The translations under genes and the position numbers were made by a program. A DNA stretch of 64,000 nucleotides from Streptococcus hyointestinalis (GTDB taxonomy: Bacteria > Bacillota > Bacilli > Lactobacillales > Streptococcaceae): NCBI RefSeq assembly GCF_011039275.1, contig NZ_JAAKGB010000001.1:1984001-2048000 (forward strand). The letters are read 5' to 3'. The notes beneath the pieces were generated by a model. The model ran no database searches, had not been told where the DNA came from, and saw only the letters and a program-made list of their open reading frames with translations. The number at the start of each line of letters is the position of its first letter. Position 1 is the first letter of the stretch. This document shows, in pieces, positions 15,114-21,492 of the stretch.

Positions 15114-16161
15114 TTGCTGTACCTCCTGTGAGTTCTGCCATTGTTTTACCTTGTAAGAGCGTTTCAAAAGTGACCCCGTTAGCCTCTAGCCATTCTTTAA
15201 ATAGTTTTGCTTGTGGGTTGCCAAGTGGAAAGGTCAGACGTAAGTCATAGCTCACTGGCTCGCTAGGCTCAAATTTGGGCACTTCTGGGCTCGTTTCGGG
15301 TTGTGGTGGTACATTTATACCCTCATCACTTTCAAGTGGCTCATTTTCGATTATTTCGCCTGTCTCGGCGTTGTATGCTTTGATAGTTGCATTAGCTTCC
15401 TCTTGAGCCATGCGCTCAATCTCTGCTTGGCGCTCCGCCTCCGCTTTTTCTCGTGCCTCTTGTTGCTGTTTGAGCAGCTCTTTTTGATCACGGTCTGACT
15501 TCATAAGCTGCAAGACATCCACAAGGCTCTTACCATCCTCTATATGTCTGATATAGCCGTCTGGTAACAGGTCATAGTCTTGTGCTTGGTCATAGATAGC
15601 CTGCTTGTTAGCCTTGTATTGCTCCAGAGCATCAAATTCAGCTAATACCAGCGCATCCATTTCCTCAAGTATCGCCTTTTTCAGCTCCATCTTGCCAGCT
15701 TTAAAGTATTTCTTGAGACTGTACTCATCGTATTTGTCCTCAAAAGTGGATTTTTCAAGACTAGCCACGGCACATTTTTCCTCAAAAGTGGCACGAATGA
15801 AATCCACACGCATCAAGCGCTCATGTTCATCAATAGCATTCAGCCCCTCTGTGATATGATTGATAACCTCATCAAGCGGTTTAACAGTCTGGTCATACCA
15901 CTTTTTAAACTCTTTGTAAGGCTCACTGATGACAGCATTGATTTCTTTGCGGCGTTGCTCAAGAGCTTGTTTTAGCTTATTTAGCCGTGTCCGCTCATCA
16001 TAGTCTGCCTTGTAAGTTTCAGCGGTCACCTCATAATCTTTATATCGAGATACAACCTCATTCAGTTGTTTTTCAACAGCATCATAATCAACCTTGATTG
16101 TCGCTGGTGTAAAATCTACTTTGATTTCTGTCAAAGTGCTGTTTGTTACGTCTTTTGTCAT
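15103..16161 (-). CDS. DUF1351 family phage protein
   Basis: 352 residues. Long amphipathic helices rich in Lys/Glu dominate residues 20-270 (TRLNKLKQALEQRRKEINAV, KKWYDQTVKPLDEVINHI). A proline-rich acidic linker follows, then a small C-terminal domain with SYDLRLTFPLGNPQAKLF and FKEWLEANGVTFETL. This layout is that of DUF1351 proteins, which in Gram-positive phages are encoded beside ERF/RecT-type recombinases and SSB. A role in recombination or replication is inferred from that partnership. Confidence 0.82.
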   Translation of the reverse strand: MTKDVTNSTLTEIKVDFTPATIKVDYDAVEKQLNEVVSRYKDYEVTAETYKADYDERTRLNKLKQALEQRRKEINAVISEPYKEFKKWYDQTVKPLDEVINHITEGLNAIDEHERLMRVDFIRATFEEKCAVASLEKSTFEDKYDEYSLKKYFKAGKMELKKAILEEMDALVLAEFDALEQYKANKQAIYDQAQDYDLLPDGYIRHIEDGKSLVDVLQLMKSDRDQKELLKQQQEAREKAEAERQAEIERMAQEEANATIKAYNAETGEIIENEPLESDEGINVPPQPETSPEVPKFEPSEPVSYDLRLTFPLGNPQAKLFKEWLEANGVTFETLLQGKTMAELTGGTANVF

Positions 16162-16170
16162 GTCTTACTC

Positions 16171-16875
16171 CTATAAGTTATTAAAATCATTCATGCCTTG
16201 AGCTTTAGCCATTGAGGCTTGTAAATAGCTCATCACCGTTTGAAAATGCTCAACAGGCACTTGATGGAAATCTTGAATACCATAATGTTGAGCCACATTA
16301 TTGATAATCTCATCAAACGGTCTACCCGCCAAGTTAGCCAGCTGCTTGATGCCGTTCAAAATCTGATTATACTGCTCATTGCTGATAAGCTGTACTTGAT
16401 TTTGTTGGGCTTGTTGATTAGTCGCTTGTGACTGCTGCTGGTTATTTGGCGTTGCTGCTTGATTTTCATCTACTGGATGCTCATCAACATCCTCACCACC
16501 AATAGCAAATAACCCCTGCAAAGCGTATTTTCGAGCATAAGAGCAAACAGCCCCTGTCCATTGCGGATCTTGCATCTGTTTCACCGCTCCTTTTTGAGTG
16601 TTGAAAACAGGTACATCTTCTTCTCGAGCCCAGCCAATACCCGTCTGAATAGAGCCATCACTTTCTCTTTTAGCAACAGCCTTTGCCTTGTAATAAATCT
16701 TATCCTTGATAACCAGTACATCATCCTCTGGAAAAGAAATACTCCAACCGCTATCTAGCTTTTTGAATTTGTTGTAAATATCCTCTGCTGTACGAAAAGG
16801 ATACTTAACACCTTTCTTTGTCTCTTTTTCAAGCTGCATTTTTTGTTGCAACTCTGGAAATGTTAAATCTGACAT
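16171..16875 (-). CDS. ERF-family single-strand annealing recombinase
   Basis: 234 residues. N-terminal core (1-130) with ELQQKMQLEKETKKGVKYPFR, the SWSISFPEDD-type strand and WTGAVCSYARKYALQGLFAIG, typical of the ERF group of phage annealing proteins. A Gln-rich linker (about 140-165) leads to a C-terminal helical tail. It would anneal homologous strands during phage recombination with SSB. A 270-bp non-coding region with gene remnants lies upstream, so it is now the first intact gene of its operon block. Confidence 0.8.
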   Translation of the reverse strand: MSDLTFPELQQKMQLEKETKKGVKYPFRTAEDIYNKFKKLDSGWSISFPEDDVLVIKDKIYYKAKAVAKRESDGSIQTGIGWAREEDVPVFNTQKGAVKQMQDPQWTGAVCSYARKYALQGLFAIGGEDVDEHPVDENQAATPNNQQQSQATNQQAQQNQVQLISNEQYNQILNGIKQLANLAGRPFDEIINNVAQHYGIQDFHQVPVEHFQTVMSYLQASMAKAQGMNDFNNL

Positions 16876-17027
16876 ATCTCCCTCCTAAACTGTGGATAAC
16901 TCTGTTATCCCTCTTTATTATTCTATAAGTACTAGTTTGTTAATTATTAGTCCTTATTATGAGTTTGTGCCGTAAGGCTCAAGATTGTTATTAGTTGGTG
17001 TGCGTCAGCACTATATTGTTATTTATA

Positions 17028-17151
17028 TTAGTTAGTCAGCAAACCAACAGCTCCATTACTCAAAGTTTCATCTTGGGCATAGGCATTATTAAGTTTTGTG
17101 TAATTATCGTTGTTATCCCTGAAAGATAAAATTCATATCCATTTCTGTCAT
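17028..17151 (-). pseudogene. Remnant of a phage replication initiator N-terminus
   Basis: ATG at 17151 follows GGAGGGGCGTGA and encodes MTEMDMNFIFQG before a stop. Removing one G in the GGG at that point restores a frame encoding DNNDNYTKLNNAYAQDE and then TLSNGAVGLLTN before a TAA at 17028. 'YTKL.NA..QDE.LS.GA.GLL' is the start of replisome-organiser/HTH replication proteins of streptococcal phages; the remaining ~200 residues are absent. I read this as a frameshifted and 3'-deleted gene. The 16876-17027 stretch that follows has no coding potential I can see. Confidence 0.6.
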
Positions 17152-17327
17152 TCACGCCCCTCCCATCTAAAATTTAATGCTCGTTGCTTTCTAGCTATAG
17201 CCAGAATAGCAAGCGTGTCAGCAACCGTTAGACCGACCAGACTAGTGATTAAGACGTCACTTAGCTGGTAATATTTGCGTTGCTAATTGCTGATCAGTAG
17301 TTGTTGTACAGTAGTTAGTTCATCCAT
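17148..17327 (-). pseudogene. Small membrane protein gene broken by a TAG codon
   Basis: ATG at 17327 with AGGAG upstream. The frame reads MDELTTVQQLLISN, an in-frame TAG, then QRKYYQLSDVLITSLVG, a hydrophobic stretch VADTLAILAIA and a basic tail ending in GRE and TGA. Changing TAG to CAG would give a 59-residue one-helix membrane protein. Its TGA overlaps the ATG of the next (also broken) gene, so both lie in one decayed operon segment. Amber readthrough cannot be excluded but has no support. Confidence 0.6.
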
Positions 17328-17363
17328 ACCATACTCCTATGCGACCTTGTCCAGAAGTCGTTA

Positions 17364-17618
17364 TTAGTATTGTTTTTTGAGCCATTTAATAATGGCGTAG
17401 CGTGACCAGCGTTTGGCTGGTAACTCCTTTGGAAAGCCTGCTTTATAGCGATAGTGCTCCTCAAAGCAACTAGTTGAAATCCCTAGAAACTCACAAGTTT
17501 CCTTGATATTCATTAAACCGTTGCCCTCCTTAGCACGCTCTAAATCCAGCAATTCCTTAATAGCTGCTTTTACAGTCTGCTTTATCCATTCAGACAAACT
17601 TTCTAAAAACTTCCCCAT
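17364..17618 (-). CDS. Excisionase-like HTH DNA-binding protein
   Basis: 84 residues. Amphipathic N-terminal helix (MGKFLESLSEWIKQTVKAAI), then an AlpA/excisionase-like winged-helix segment: LMNIKETCEFLGISTSCFEEHY followed by LPAKRWSRYAIIKWLKKQ. Such proteins are encoded in the early region of streptococcal phages and may act as Xis or as a replication/transcription factor. A minus-strand promoter (17635-17663) and GGAGG ribosome site precede it. It lies far from int, so an Xis role is uncertain. Confidence 0.7.
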   Translation of the reverse strand: MGKFLESLSEWIKQTVKAAIKELLDLERAKEGNGLMNIKETCEFLGISTSCFEEHYRYKAGFPKELPAKRWSRYAIIKWLKKQY

Positions 17619-17634
17619 AGCAGCCTCCTTTTGT

Positions 17635-17663
17635 GGTATAATTTAGTTAAGTATTTTGGTAAA
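17635..17663 (-). promoter_or_regulatory. Promoter for the HTH gene
   Basis: Minus-strand TTTACC (17658-17663) and TATACC (17635-17640) are separated by exactly 17 bp, followed by AAAGGAGG and the ATG at 17618. Moderate match to the sigma-A consensus. Confidence 0.5.
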
Positions 17664-17696
17664 TCACTGATTTTTCAGTGGCTTTTTTGCTATAAT
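17663..17696 (+). promoter_or_regulatory. Hairpin with T-run followed by extended -10 promoter
   Basis: CACTGA and TCAGTG pair around TTTT and are followed by GC and six Ts (a plus-strand terminator shape), immediately followed by TGCTATAAT (17689-17697), an extended -10 element. The promoter would drive the frameshifted gene at 17727. No plus-strand gene lies upstream for the terminator to serve. Confidence 0.5.
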
Positions 17697-17726
17697 AGGG
17701 TTAAATTAAGCAAAGAGGTATAACTT

Positions 17727-18049
17727 ATGGAAATCGTTTCAAAACAAGCCAGAAGGCTATTACAGGCTATGATGAAAGTTAGAAATAACCAAGATTACAT
17801 CATTCATGGCGATCATCCTAAGCTATTTGAGAAAGATAACGTTGCCATGCTAGAATTACAGAAGCTCAACCTTATCAAGGGAGATTATCAAGCATTTTTA
17901 GAATTACTAATGACGGCTTAATTTATCTCCGCCAATATAAAACCTTTATCCGCCAAGAATGGTTCACTAGCTTCTGGGTACCTCTTGCTGTGTCAATCAT
18001 CGGTACAACTGTTACATTGATGATTGAGTATTATTTACTGAAAAAATAA
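17727..18049 (+). pseudogene. Frameshifted small membrane protein gene
   Basis: The 5' part encodes 64 residues (MEIVSKQARRLLQAMMKVRN ... KGDYQAF) and stops at 17921. Adding one T to the five-T run at about 17895-17899 joins it to a second frame encoding FRITNDGLIYLRQYKTFIRQ, then a transmembrane segment WVPLAVSIIGTTVTLMI and a LLKK end at 18049. The combined 107-residue product looks like a real phage protein of the type with an 'ITNDGLIYL' motif and a C-terminal membrane anchor. The last 15 bp overlap the end of a convergent gene. Confidence 0.65.
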
Positions 18050-18172
18050 CATGAAAATCAACGTACCACCGACAACCCCAATGACACCACCGATAATGGC
18101 AAGTGCCACATCATAACCGTCTAGATTGTCTGTAAAAATGTTTTTTAGAAGAAGTTTTTTTAGTCTTTTCAT
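18035..18172 (-). CDS. 45-residue phage membrane protein
   Basis: ATG at 18172 with AGGAG upstream. Very basic N-terminus (MKRLKKLLLKNIF) and one glycine-rich transmembrane segment (VALAIIGGVIGVVGGTLIFML) ending FFQ. It is the gene after the two small HTH regulators in the leftward early transcript, and its end overlaps the convergent broken gene. The glycine-zipper-like GG..GVVGG pattern suggests helix packing or oligomerisation in the membrane. Function unknown. Confidence 0.6.
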   Translation of the reverse strand: MKRLKKLLLKNIFTDNLDGYDVALAIIGGVIGVVGGTLIFMLFFQ

Positions 18173-18264
18173 GTTGTGCTCCTATTCATCAATTTTCAAT
18201 TGTTTCCTTTTCGTCCTGTGCTAGGACGTCCATATTTTGGCATATTGTTTTCCTTTCAAATTAT

Positions 18265-18480
18265 TTAATATTGTTCCCGTTTTGGTGACTTTCTTGGTAA
18301 AAAAATTTCTTGGAGGTTTTTGTTAAAGAATTTACTCAAAAAGAACATTTCATCTTGAGTAAACTCTTTGATACCTCGCTCTTTATCACCATAGCTAGTA
18401 GTAGAAATGCCTAGCAAGTTCGCTAGTTCAGCTTGTGTTAAGCCAGCTTCTTTTCTAGCTTGTAACAAATAGATTTGCAC
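18265..18480 (-). CDS. Small XRE-family regulator, 71 aa
   Basis: A one-domain helix-turn-helix protein: IYLLQARKEAGLTQAELANL, LGISTTSYGDKERGIKEF, then a helical end and a basic tail PRKSPKREQY. In this position (second gene of the leftward early operon) it may be a Cro-like or accessory repressor. Its 3' end contains the sequence ttttggtgactt found also in the CI operator region, which could be a distal operator or coincidence. The gene starts 6 bp after the preceding HTH gene. Confidence 0.8.
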   Translation of the reverse strand: MQIYLLQARKEAGLTQAELANLLGISTTSYGDKERGIKEFTQDEMFFLSKFFNKNLQEIFLPRKSPKREQY

Positions 18481-18486
18481 ACGACC

Positions 18487-18678
18487 TCACCTCCTTATAA
18501 ATTCGTCTAGGCTGACGTCTAATGCGTCAGCAAGTTTACTCCAGTTCCCCAGCAACATATCCCGCTTTTTACCAGATTTCAGTTCTGCTAACATCGTATA
18601 ATTGACACCTGACCGTCTAGCAAGCTCAGCCACTGACCAGCCACGCTCATCAAGTAATACTTGAATTTTATCCCACAT
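18487..18678 (-). CDS. Small XRE-family regulator, Cro-like
   Basis: 63 residues, MWDKIQVLLDERGWSVAELA, RRSGVNYTMLAELKSGKKRD and LADALDVSLDEFIRR form a complete short HTH_3 domain with nothing else. It is the first gene behind the leftward promoter at 18737-18765, the expected place for Cro. AGGTG precedes the start. It probably represses the divergent promoters in the 18679-18847 gap, which contains a TATAG/CTATA palindrome. Confidence 0.82.
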   Translation of the reverse strand: MWDKIQVLLDERGWSVAELARRSGVNYTMLAELKSGKKRDMLLGNWSKLADALDVSLDEFIRR

Positions 18679-18736
18679 CTTGCACCTCCATACTATATCT
18701 TGTGTTTTATAGGGCTTAAGACCGATTTTTTCCTAA

Positions 18737-18769
18737 AATATAGATTTTTCTATAAAATTTGACTATAAT
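18737..18769. promoter_or_regulatory. Divergent overlapping promoters with palindrome
   Basis: Minus strand: TAGTCA (18760-18765), 17-bp spacer, TATATT (18737-18742), pointing to the Cro-like gene. Plus strand: TATAAT at 18764-18769 with a weak -35, pointing to the gene at 18848. TATAG, six bases, CTATA (about 18739-18754) forms a palindrome inside the minus spacer and is a likely operator. Confidence 0.55.
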
Positions 18770-18847
18770 ATAGTTATGATAACGATTACATAAGACCTCT
18801 TGACTACTTATAAAAATCGCTTGTCAACAGGAGAAAGGAGACAAACT

Positions 18848-19057
18848 ATGGCTTACAAGCAAGAATTAGCTCAGAAGATGATTGAGGCTTACAAACTGGA
18901 GCCGACCATCCCGGCTGGAAACTCCCATGATTTTCGAGCTGACGATTTTGACGAAGATGATTTTAAAGATACTGCTAAGAAACTTATTTCATCCGGTCAA
19001 ATAACCGCCAATATTCAAAATGATTATGCGGGGTTATACCTCGCTTTCAGAGACTAA
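18848..19057 (+). CDS. Hypothetical phage protein, 69 aa
   Basis: The start MAYKQELAQKMIEAYKLE at 18848 has AGGAG upstream; the frame also extends 16 codons further without a ribosome site. Acidic protein with the unusual patch FRADDFDEDDFKDTAKKL. No family recognised. It is transcribed opposite to both neighbours; its last 24 bp overlap the end of the convergent 80-residue gene, so the two transcripts would interfere or form duplex RNA. Confidence 0.55.
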   Translation: MAYKQELAQKMIEAYKLEPTIPAGNSHDFRADDFDEDDFKDTAKKLISSGQITANIQNDYAGLYLAFRD

Positions 19058-19276
19058 AGTCTGAATACTAGCCGCTGTTACCTCAATATCCACAATATCT
19101 GGATTAAAGGTAATGGTGGCTTTTGGTTTCTTACCAGCTGGCATTTCCAATGTAAAATCAGTAACTCCTCTACCAAGCTCCCAATCATTGATTTTGACAC
19201 TGTAACCTGCCGAGCGTAGAGCTTGCCCATCTGCAGGCTCAAATTTTGGTTTGACACTTACTTTTAGTTGCTTCAT
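19034..19276 (-). CDS. Hypothetical phage protein, 80 aa
   Basis: 80 residues, MKQLKVSVKPKFEPADGQAL, a single compact beta-rich domain (GYSVKINDWELGRGVTDFTL, KPKATITFNPDIVDIEVTAA). GAGGAG lies upstream of the ATG. It is the third gene of the transcript starting at the CI-controlled promoter 19649-19677. Similar proteins occur in streptococcal phage immunity regions; function unknown. Confidence 0.6.
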   Translation of the reverse strand: MKQLKVSVKPKFEPADGQALRSAGYSVKINDWELGRGVTDFTLEMPAGKKPKATITFNPDIVDIEVTAASIQTLVSESEV

Positions 19277-19298
19277 TGATTTACTCCTCGTAACATTT

Positions 19299-19385
19299 TC
19301 ACCAGATAGCTATTGTAATAATAATAGCTAAGATAGTTAGGGCAATAATAGACCAAAACAAAAATTGATAAGTTTTATCTTTCAT
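19299..19385 (-). CDS. 28-residue membrane peptide
   Basis: ATG at 19385, ribosome site AAGGTGG. The product is MKDKTYQFLFWSIIALT followed by a second hydrophobic run and a terminal IW, i.e. almost entirely one transmembrane helix. Its stop is 23 bp before the 80-residue gene. Its start region overlaps the probable -35 of the opposite-strand small RNA. Too short for annotation software; coding is supported by ribosome site and place in the operon. Confidence 0.5.
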   Translation of the reverse strand: MKDKTYQFLFWSIIALTILAIIITIAIW

Positions 19386-19402
19386 CTTCTGCCACCTTTT
19401 GA

Positions 19403-19483
19403 TATAATGAGAATACATAGTTAGCCTTGGGGCTTGCGCCCCTCAACTAACGTGTAAACCTTAGAACTTCTCTAAGATTTTTT
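19403..19483 (+). ncRNA. Candidate antisense small RNA (about 69 nt)
   Basis: A plus-strand extended -10, TGATATAAT (TATAAT at 19403-19408), would start RNA near 19415. The RNA contains a GGGGC/GCCCC hairpin enclosed by GTTAG/CTAAC (about 19421-19450) and ends at a textbook terminator, CTTAGA-acttc-TCTAAG-A-TTTTTT (19460-19483). Its last ~23 nt are complementary to the 3' end of the 41-residue gene on the other strand. This is the geometry of convergent type I toxin-antitoxin pairs, or of a small RNA that damps leftward transcription. Confidence 0.5.
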
Positions 19484-19586
19484 CGAGCAAGCTTAGTAGT
19501 GCGATGACTAGATTGATGAGTGCAATCATCAATGTCACCTTTTTCTCACTGCTGAGCTTTTTTCGTTTTTTAGGATGTTTTCCCAT
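19461..19586 (-). CDS. 41-residue basic membrane peptide (possible type I toxin)
   Basis: ATG at 19586 with AAAGGA upstream. The N-terminus is strongly basic (MGKHPKKRKKLSSEKK), followed by one hydrophobic helix (VTLMIALINLVIALLSLL) and a charged end EKILEKF. It is the first gene behind the CI-operator promoter at 19649-19677. Size, charge and the overlapping antisense RNA resemble membrane toxins of type I systems, but I recognise no named family, and a regulatory or superinfection role is equally possible. Confidence 0.55.
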   Translation of the reverse strand: MGKHPKKRKKLSSEKKVTLMIALINLVIALLSLLEKILEKF

Positions 19587-19648
19587 TATGTGAGTTCCTT
19601 TCTACTAGTTTCCTTGTCTAAGATTGCCTTTCTCAACCTTACGAGTAT

Positions 19649-19677
19649 ATTATATCACCATTTTGGTGACTAGTCAA
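19649..19677 (-). promoter_or_regulatory. Leftward early promoter with CI operator in the spacer
   Basis: Near-consensus minus-strand promoter: TTGACT (19672-19677), 17-bp spacer, TATAAT (19649-19654). The spacer is occupied by the perfect palindrome TCACC-ATTTT-GGTGA (19655-19669), so CI bound there would block RNA polymerase directly. It drives the 41-, 28- and 80-residue genes. Confidence 0.85.
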
Positions 19678-19694
19678 CACTTTTTTTGAGAAAT

Positions 19695-19744
19695 ACCAAA
19701 AAAGTTGCTTTTTTGGTGACTTTTTTTGATTTTTATTTTATAAT
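19695..19744 (+). promoter_or_regulatory. cI promoter region with second operator
   Basis: TATAAT at 19739-19744 is the likely -10 for cI. Just upstream, ACCAAAAAA-gttgc-TTTTTTGGT (19695-19717) is a 9-bp inverted repeat whose right half continues as GGTGACT, the same half-site as in the leftward promoter operator. Binding here would overlap the cI -35 region and allow autoregulation. Confidence 0.6.
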
Positions 19745-19783
19745 ATATATAAAGTTAGATAACTAATGAAAGGCAAAATCATC

Positions 19784-20527
19784 ATGGAACTAAAAAACTA
19801 TATTGGTGAAAAGATAAAGTATCTTCGCAAATCAGCGAAAATGACCCAAAATGATTTAGCTAAAATTTTAGGAACTACAAAGCAAACCATTAGCCGTTAT
19901 GAAAAAGGAGAGAGAAAAGCTAATCAAGACATCTTATTTACTCTATGTGACGTCTTTAACGTCTCTATTGATGACTTCTTCCCACCAATTTCTACTAAAG
20001 AAGCTCCAGAAACCGCACAGAATGACCGTGACGAGCTTTTGGAACAGTTAACAGATAATTATATCCAGCTAGACGATATACGCAAAAACAAGCTCGTAGA
20101 CACTTCTAGGGAGCTTGTGGAGGAGATGACCGCAAGCGTTGAGGAAGAACTCTTTGAGTATCACGTCTATGAAAAGCTATCTGCTGGTATCGGAACAGCT
20201 TACTTTGAGGATAGAAACTACGATACCGTCTACTTTGACGAAGAGATAGACCACGACCTAGCCTCTTGGGTCTACGGTGACTCTATGGAACCCGACTATC
20301 TTAACGGCTCTGTCGCCCTCATCAAAGGCACAGGATTTGACTATGACGGCGCCATCTACGCCGTTGACTGGGACGGACAAAGTTACATCAAAAAAGTTTA
20401 CAAGGAAAAAGACGGCTTACGCCTCGTTTCTCTCAATAAAAAGTATGCTGACAAATTTGCCCCCTACGACGAAGACCCCCGTATCATCGGCAAAATTGTT
20501 GGCAATTTTATGCCAATGGAAACTTAG
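19784..20527 (+). CDS. Prophage CI-type repressor (XRE-S24)
   Basis: 247 residues from MELKNYIGEKIKYLRKSAKM (AAAGG about 10 bases upstream; a start six codons earlier has none). HTH_3 domain at 4-66 (TQNDLAKILGTTKQTISRYE). C-terminal S24 peptidase domain: Ala-Gly cleavage bond in KLSAGIG (134/135), catalytic Ser167 in YGDSMEP, Lys203/204 in SYIKKVY. RecA-stimulated self-cleavage would induce the prophage. It maintains lysogeny by binding the GGTGA palindromes to its left. All catalytic residues are present, so immunity is probably functional. Confidence 0.93.
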   Translation: MELKNYIGEKIKYLRKSAKMTQNDLAKILGTTKQTISRYEKGERKANQDILFTLCDVFNVSIDDFFPPISTKEAPETAQNDRDELLEQLTDNYIQLDDIRKNKLVDTSRELVEEMTASVEEELFEYHVYEKLSAGIGTAYFEDRNYDTVYFDEEIDHDLASWVYGDSMEPDYLNGSVALIKGTGFDYDGAIYAVDWDGQSYIKKVYKEKDGLRLVSLNKKYADKFAPYDEDPRIIGKIVGNFMPMET

Positions 20528-20532
20528 AAAAC

Positions 20533-20563
20533 CAATATGTGCAACCACTGAAACACAATAAAA
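20533..20563 (+). repeat. 31-bp direct repeat, copy 1
   Basis: Starts caatatgtgcaaccactgaa and ends cacaataaaa. Copy 2 at 21222-21252 differs at two positions. The pair lies just after cI and just after the 200-residue gene, bracketing that gene like a duplicated 5' leader or an insertion scar. Confidence 0.85.
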
Positions 20564-20587
20564 ATTGAAAATGGAGCTTACCTTATT

Positions 20588-21190
20588 ATGAAAGATAATG
20601 AAAAAAAAGGTTGGGGTATTTTCGCTATTATCTTAGGTGGAGTTGCCTTACTGGAGTTATGGATACCCTTTTTAAGTCATTGGACGTTCCTCCTTGCAAT
20701 TGTAGGGCTGATTTTAGGGGCTATTGGTGTATTTGTTAACCGAAAAAATACTAAATTTTTTGCCCTTATTGGCATGCTACTCTCACTCGAGATTGTTATT
20801 GTCGGCTTATATACAGATTTTGTTCGTGCTAAAACAATCAACCACACACAAAAGATTAATCATACTGTCAAACAATCTCATAGTAAATCATCCTCGAAAA
20901 AACCTACCAAAGCAAATACAGCAGGTACAAATTTCAAATGGACTGCTACTTATTTTGATAGCATTGTTGATGGCGTTACAACTTACGATGAAATTGTAAC
21001 CAATGTGGGTGACCCAGATAAAACTTCTGATGGAAGAGAGTACGATTCTCAAAGTAAAAAAGATGTCTCCACAGAATATTGTGACTGGTATTTAAAGGAC
21101 AGCTCACACAAAGCAAGTGTATCTATCCAGTTTATAAAAAAGCATGGAACTTATATAGCAAACTACAAGGTTAGTTCAGGGCTCAAATAG
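20588..21190 (+). CDS. Prophage membrane protein with BLIP/DUF3862-like end
   Basis: 200 residues. Three hydrophobic segments lie in the first 85 residues (GIFAIILGGVALLELW, TFLLAIVGLILGAIGVFV, ALIGMLLSLEIVIVGLY). A Lys/Ser/His-rich linker follows, then an extracytoplasmic domain with TYDEIVTNVGDPDKTSD and YCDWYLKDS, resembling the SmpA/BLIP-like DUF3862 fold. Carried between cI and int, the usual site of lysogenic conversion or superinfection-exclusion genes. The direct repeats on both sides suggest it was inserted or duplicated as a unit. Confidence 0.6.
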   Translation: MKDNEKKGWGIFAIILGGVALLELWIPFLSHWTFLLAIVGLILGAIGVFVNRKNTKFFALIGMLLSLEIVIVGLYTDFVRAKTINHTQKINHTVKQSHSKSSSKKPTKANTAGTNFKWTATYFDSIVDGVTTYDEIVTNVGDPDKTSDGREYDSQSKKDVSTEYCDWYLKDSSHKASVSIQFIKKHGTYIANYKVSSGLK

Positions 21191-21221
21191 TTCTACTTTT
21201 AGGATACTATTAACTAAATAA

Positions 21222-21252
21222 CAATATGTGCAATCACTGAAACACAGTAAAA
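21222..21252 (+). repeat. 31-bp direct repeat, copy 2
   Basis: Same 31-bp unit as 20533-20563 with C-to-T and A-to-G differences. It lies between the 200-residue gene and the zinc-ribbon membrane gene, about 25 bp before the latter's start, in the same relative position as copy 1. Confidence 0.85.
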
Positions 21253-21277
21253 GCTGATATACAGGAGGAAAAAGAAA

Positions 21278-21481
21278 ATGGGAATGTTTGCTAAGCGCTG
21301 TCCATATTGCAGAAGCACTAATATTCAGTTTATGAATCAGGACAGAAAAAATTTCAACGGTTGCGTAGGATGCATTGGCTTTTTAATTGCTTGGCCACTT
21401 GTGCTGCTTGGACTTGTCGGCAAGGATGGAAAAAACAATTGGCACTGTAATAACTGCGGTAGAACCTTTAAAAGTAAATAA
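21278..21481 (+). CDS. Zinc-ribbon membrane protein, 67 aa
   Basis: Two cysteine pairs (RCPYCRS near 8-12 and HCNNCGR near 57-61) frame a hydrophobic hairpin-like segment (GCIGFLIAWPLVLLGLVG). The cysteines could form a split zinc ribbon on the cytoplasmic face. Good ribosome site (AGGAGG). Similar 'zinc ribbon, TM, zinc ribbon half' proteins are often lysogeny-expressed accessory proteins. Function unknown. Confidence 0.6.
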   Translation: MGMFAKRCPYCRSTNIQFMNQDRKNFNGCVGCIGFLIAWPLVLLGLVGKDGKNNWHCNNCGRTFKSK

Positions 21482-21492
21482 AGGGTAAAGTT

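Noticed and set aside
17727..17921. Programmed -1 frameshifting at the T-run
   Set aside because: The heptamer A-TTT-TTA does not allow good re-pairing of both tRNAs after slippage, and no downstream pseudoknot is apparent; a one-base deletion explains it more simply.
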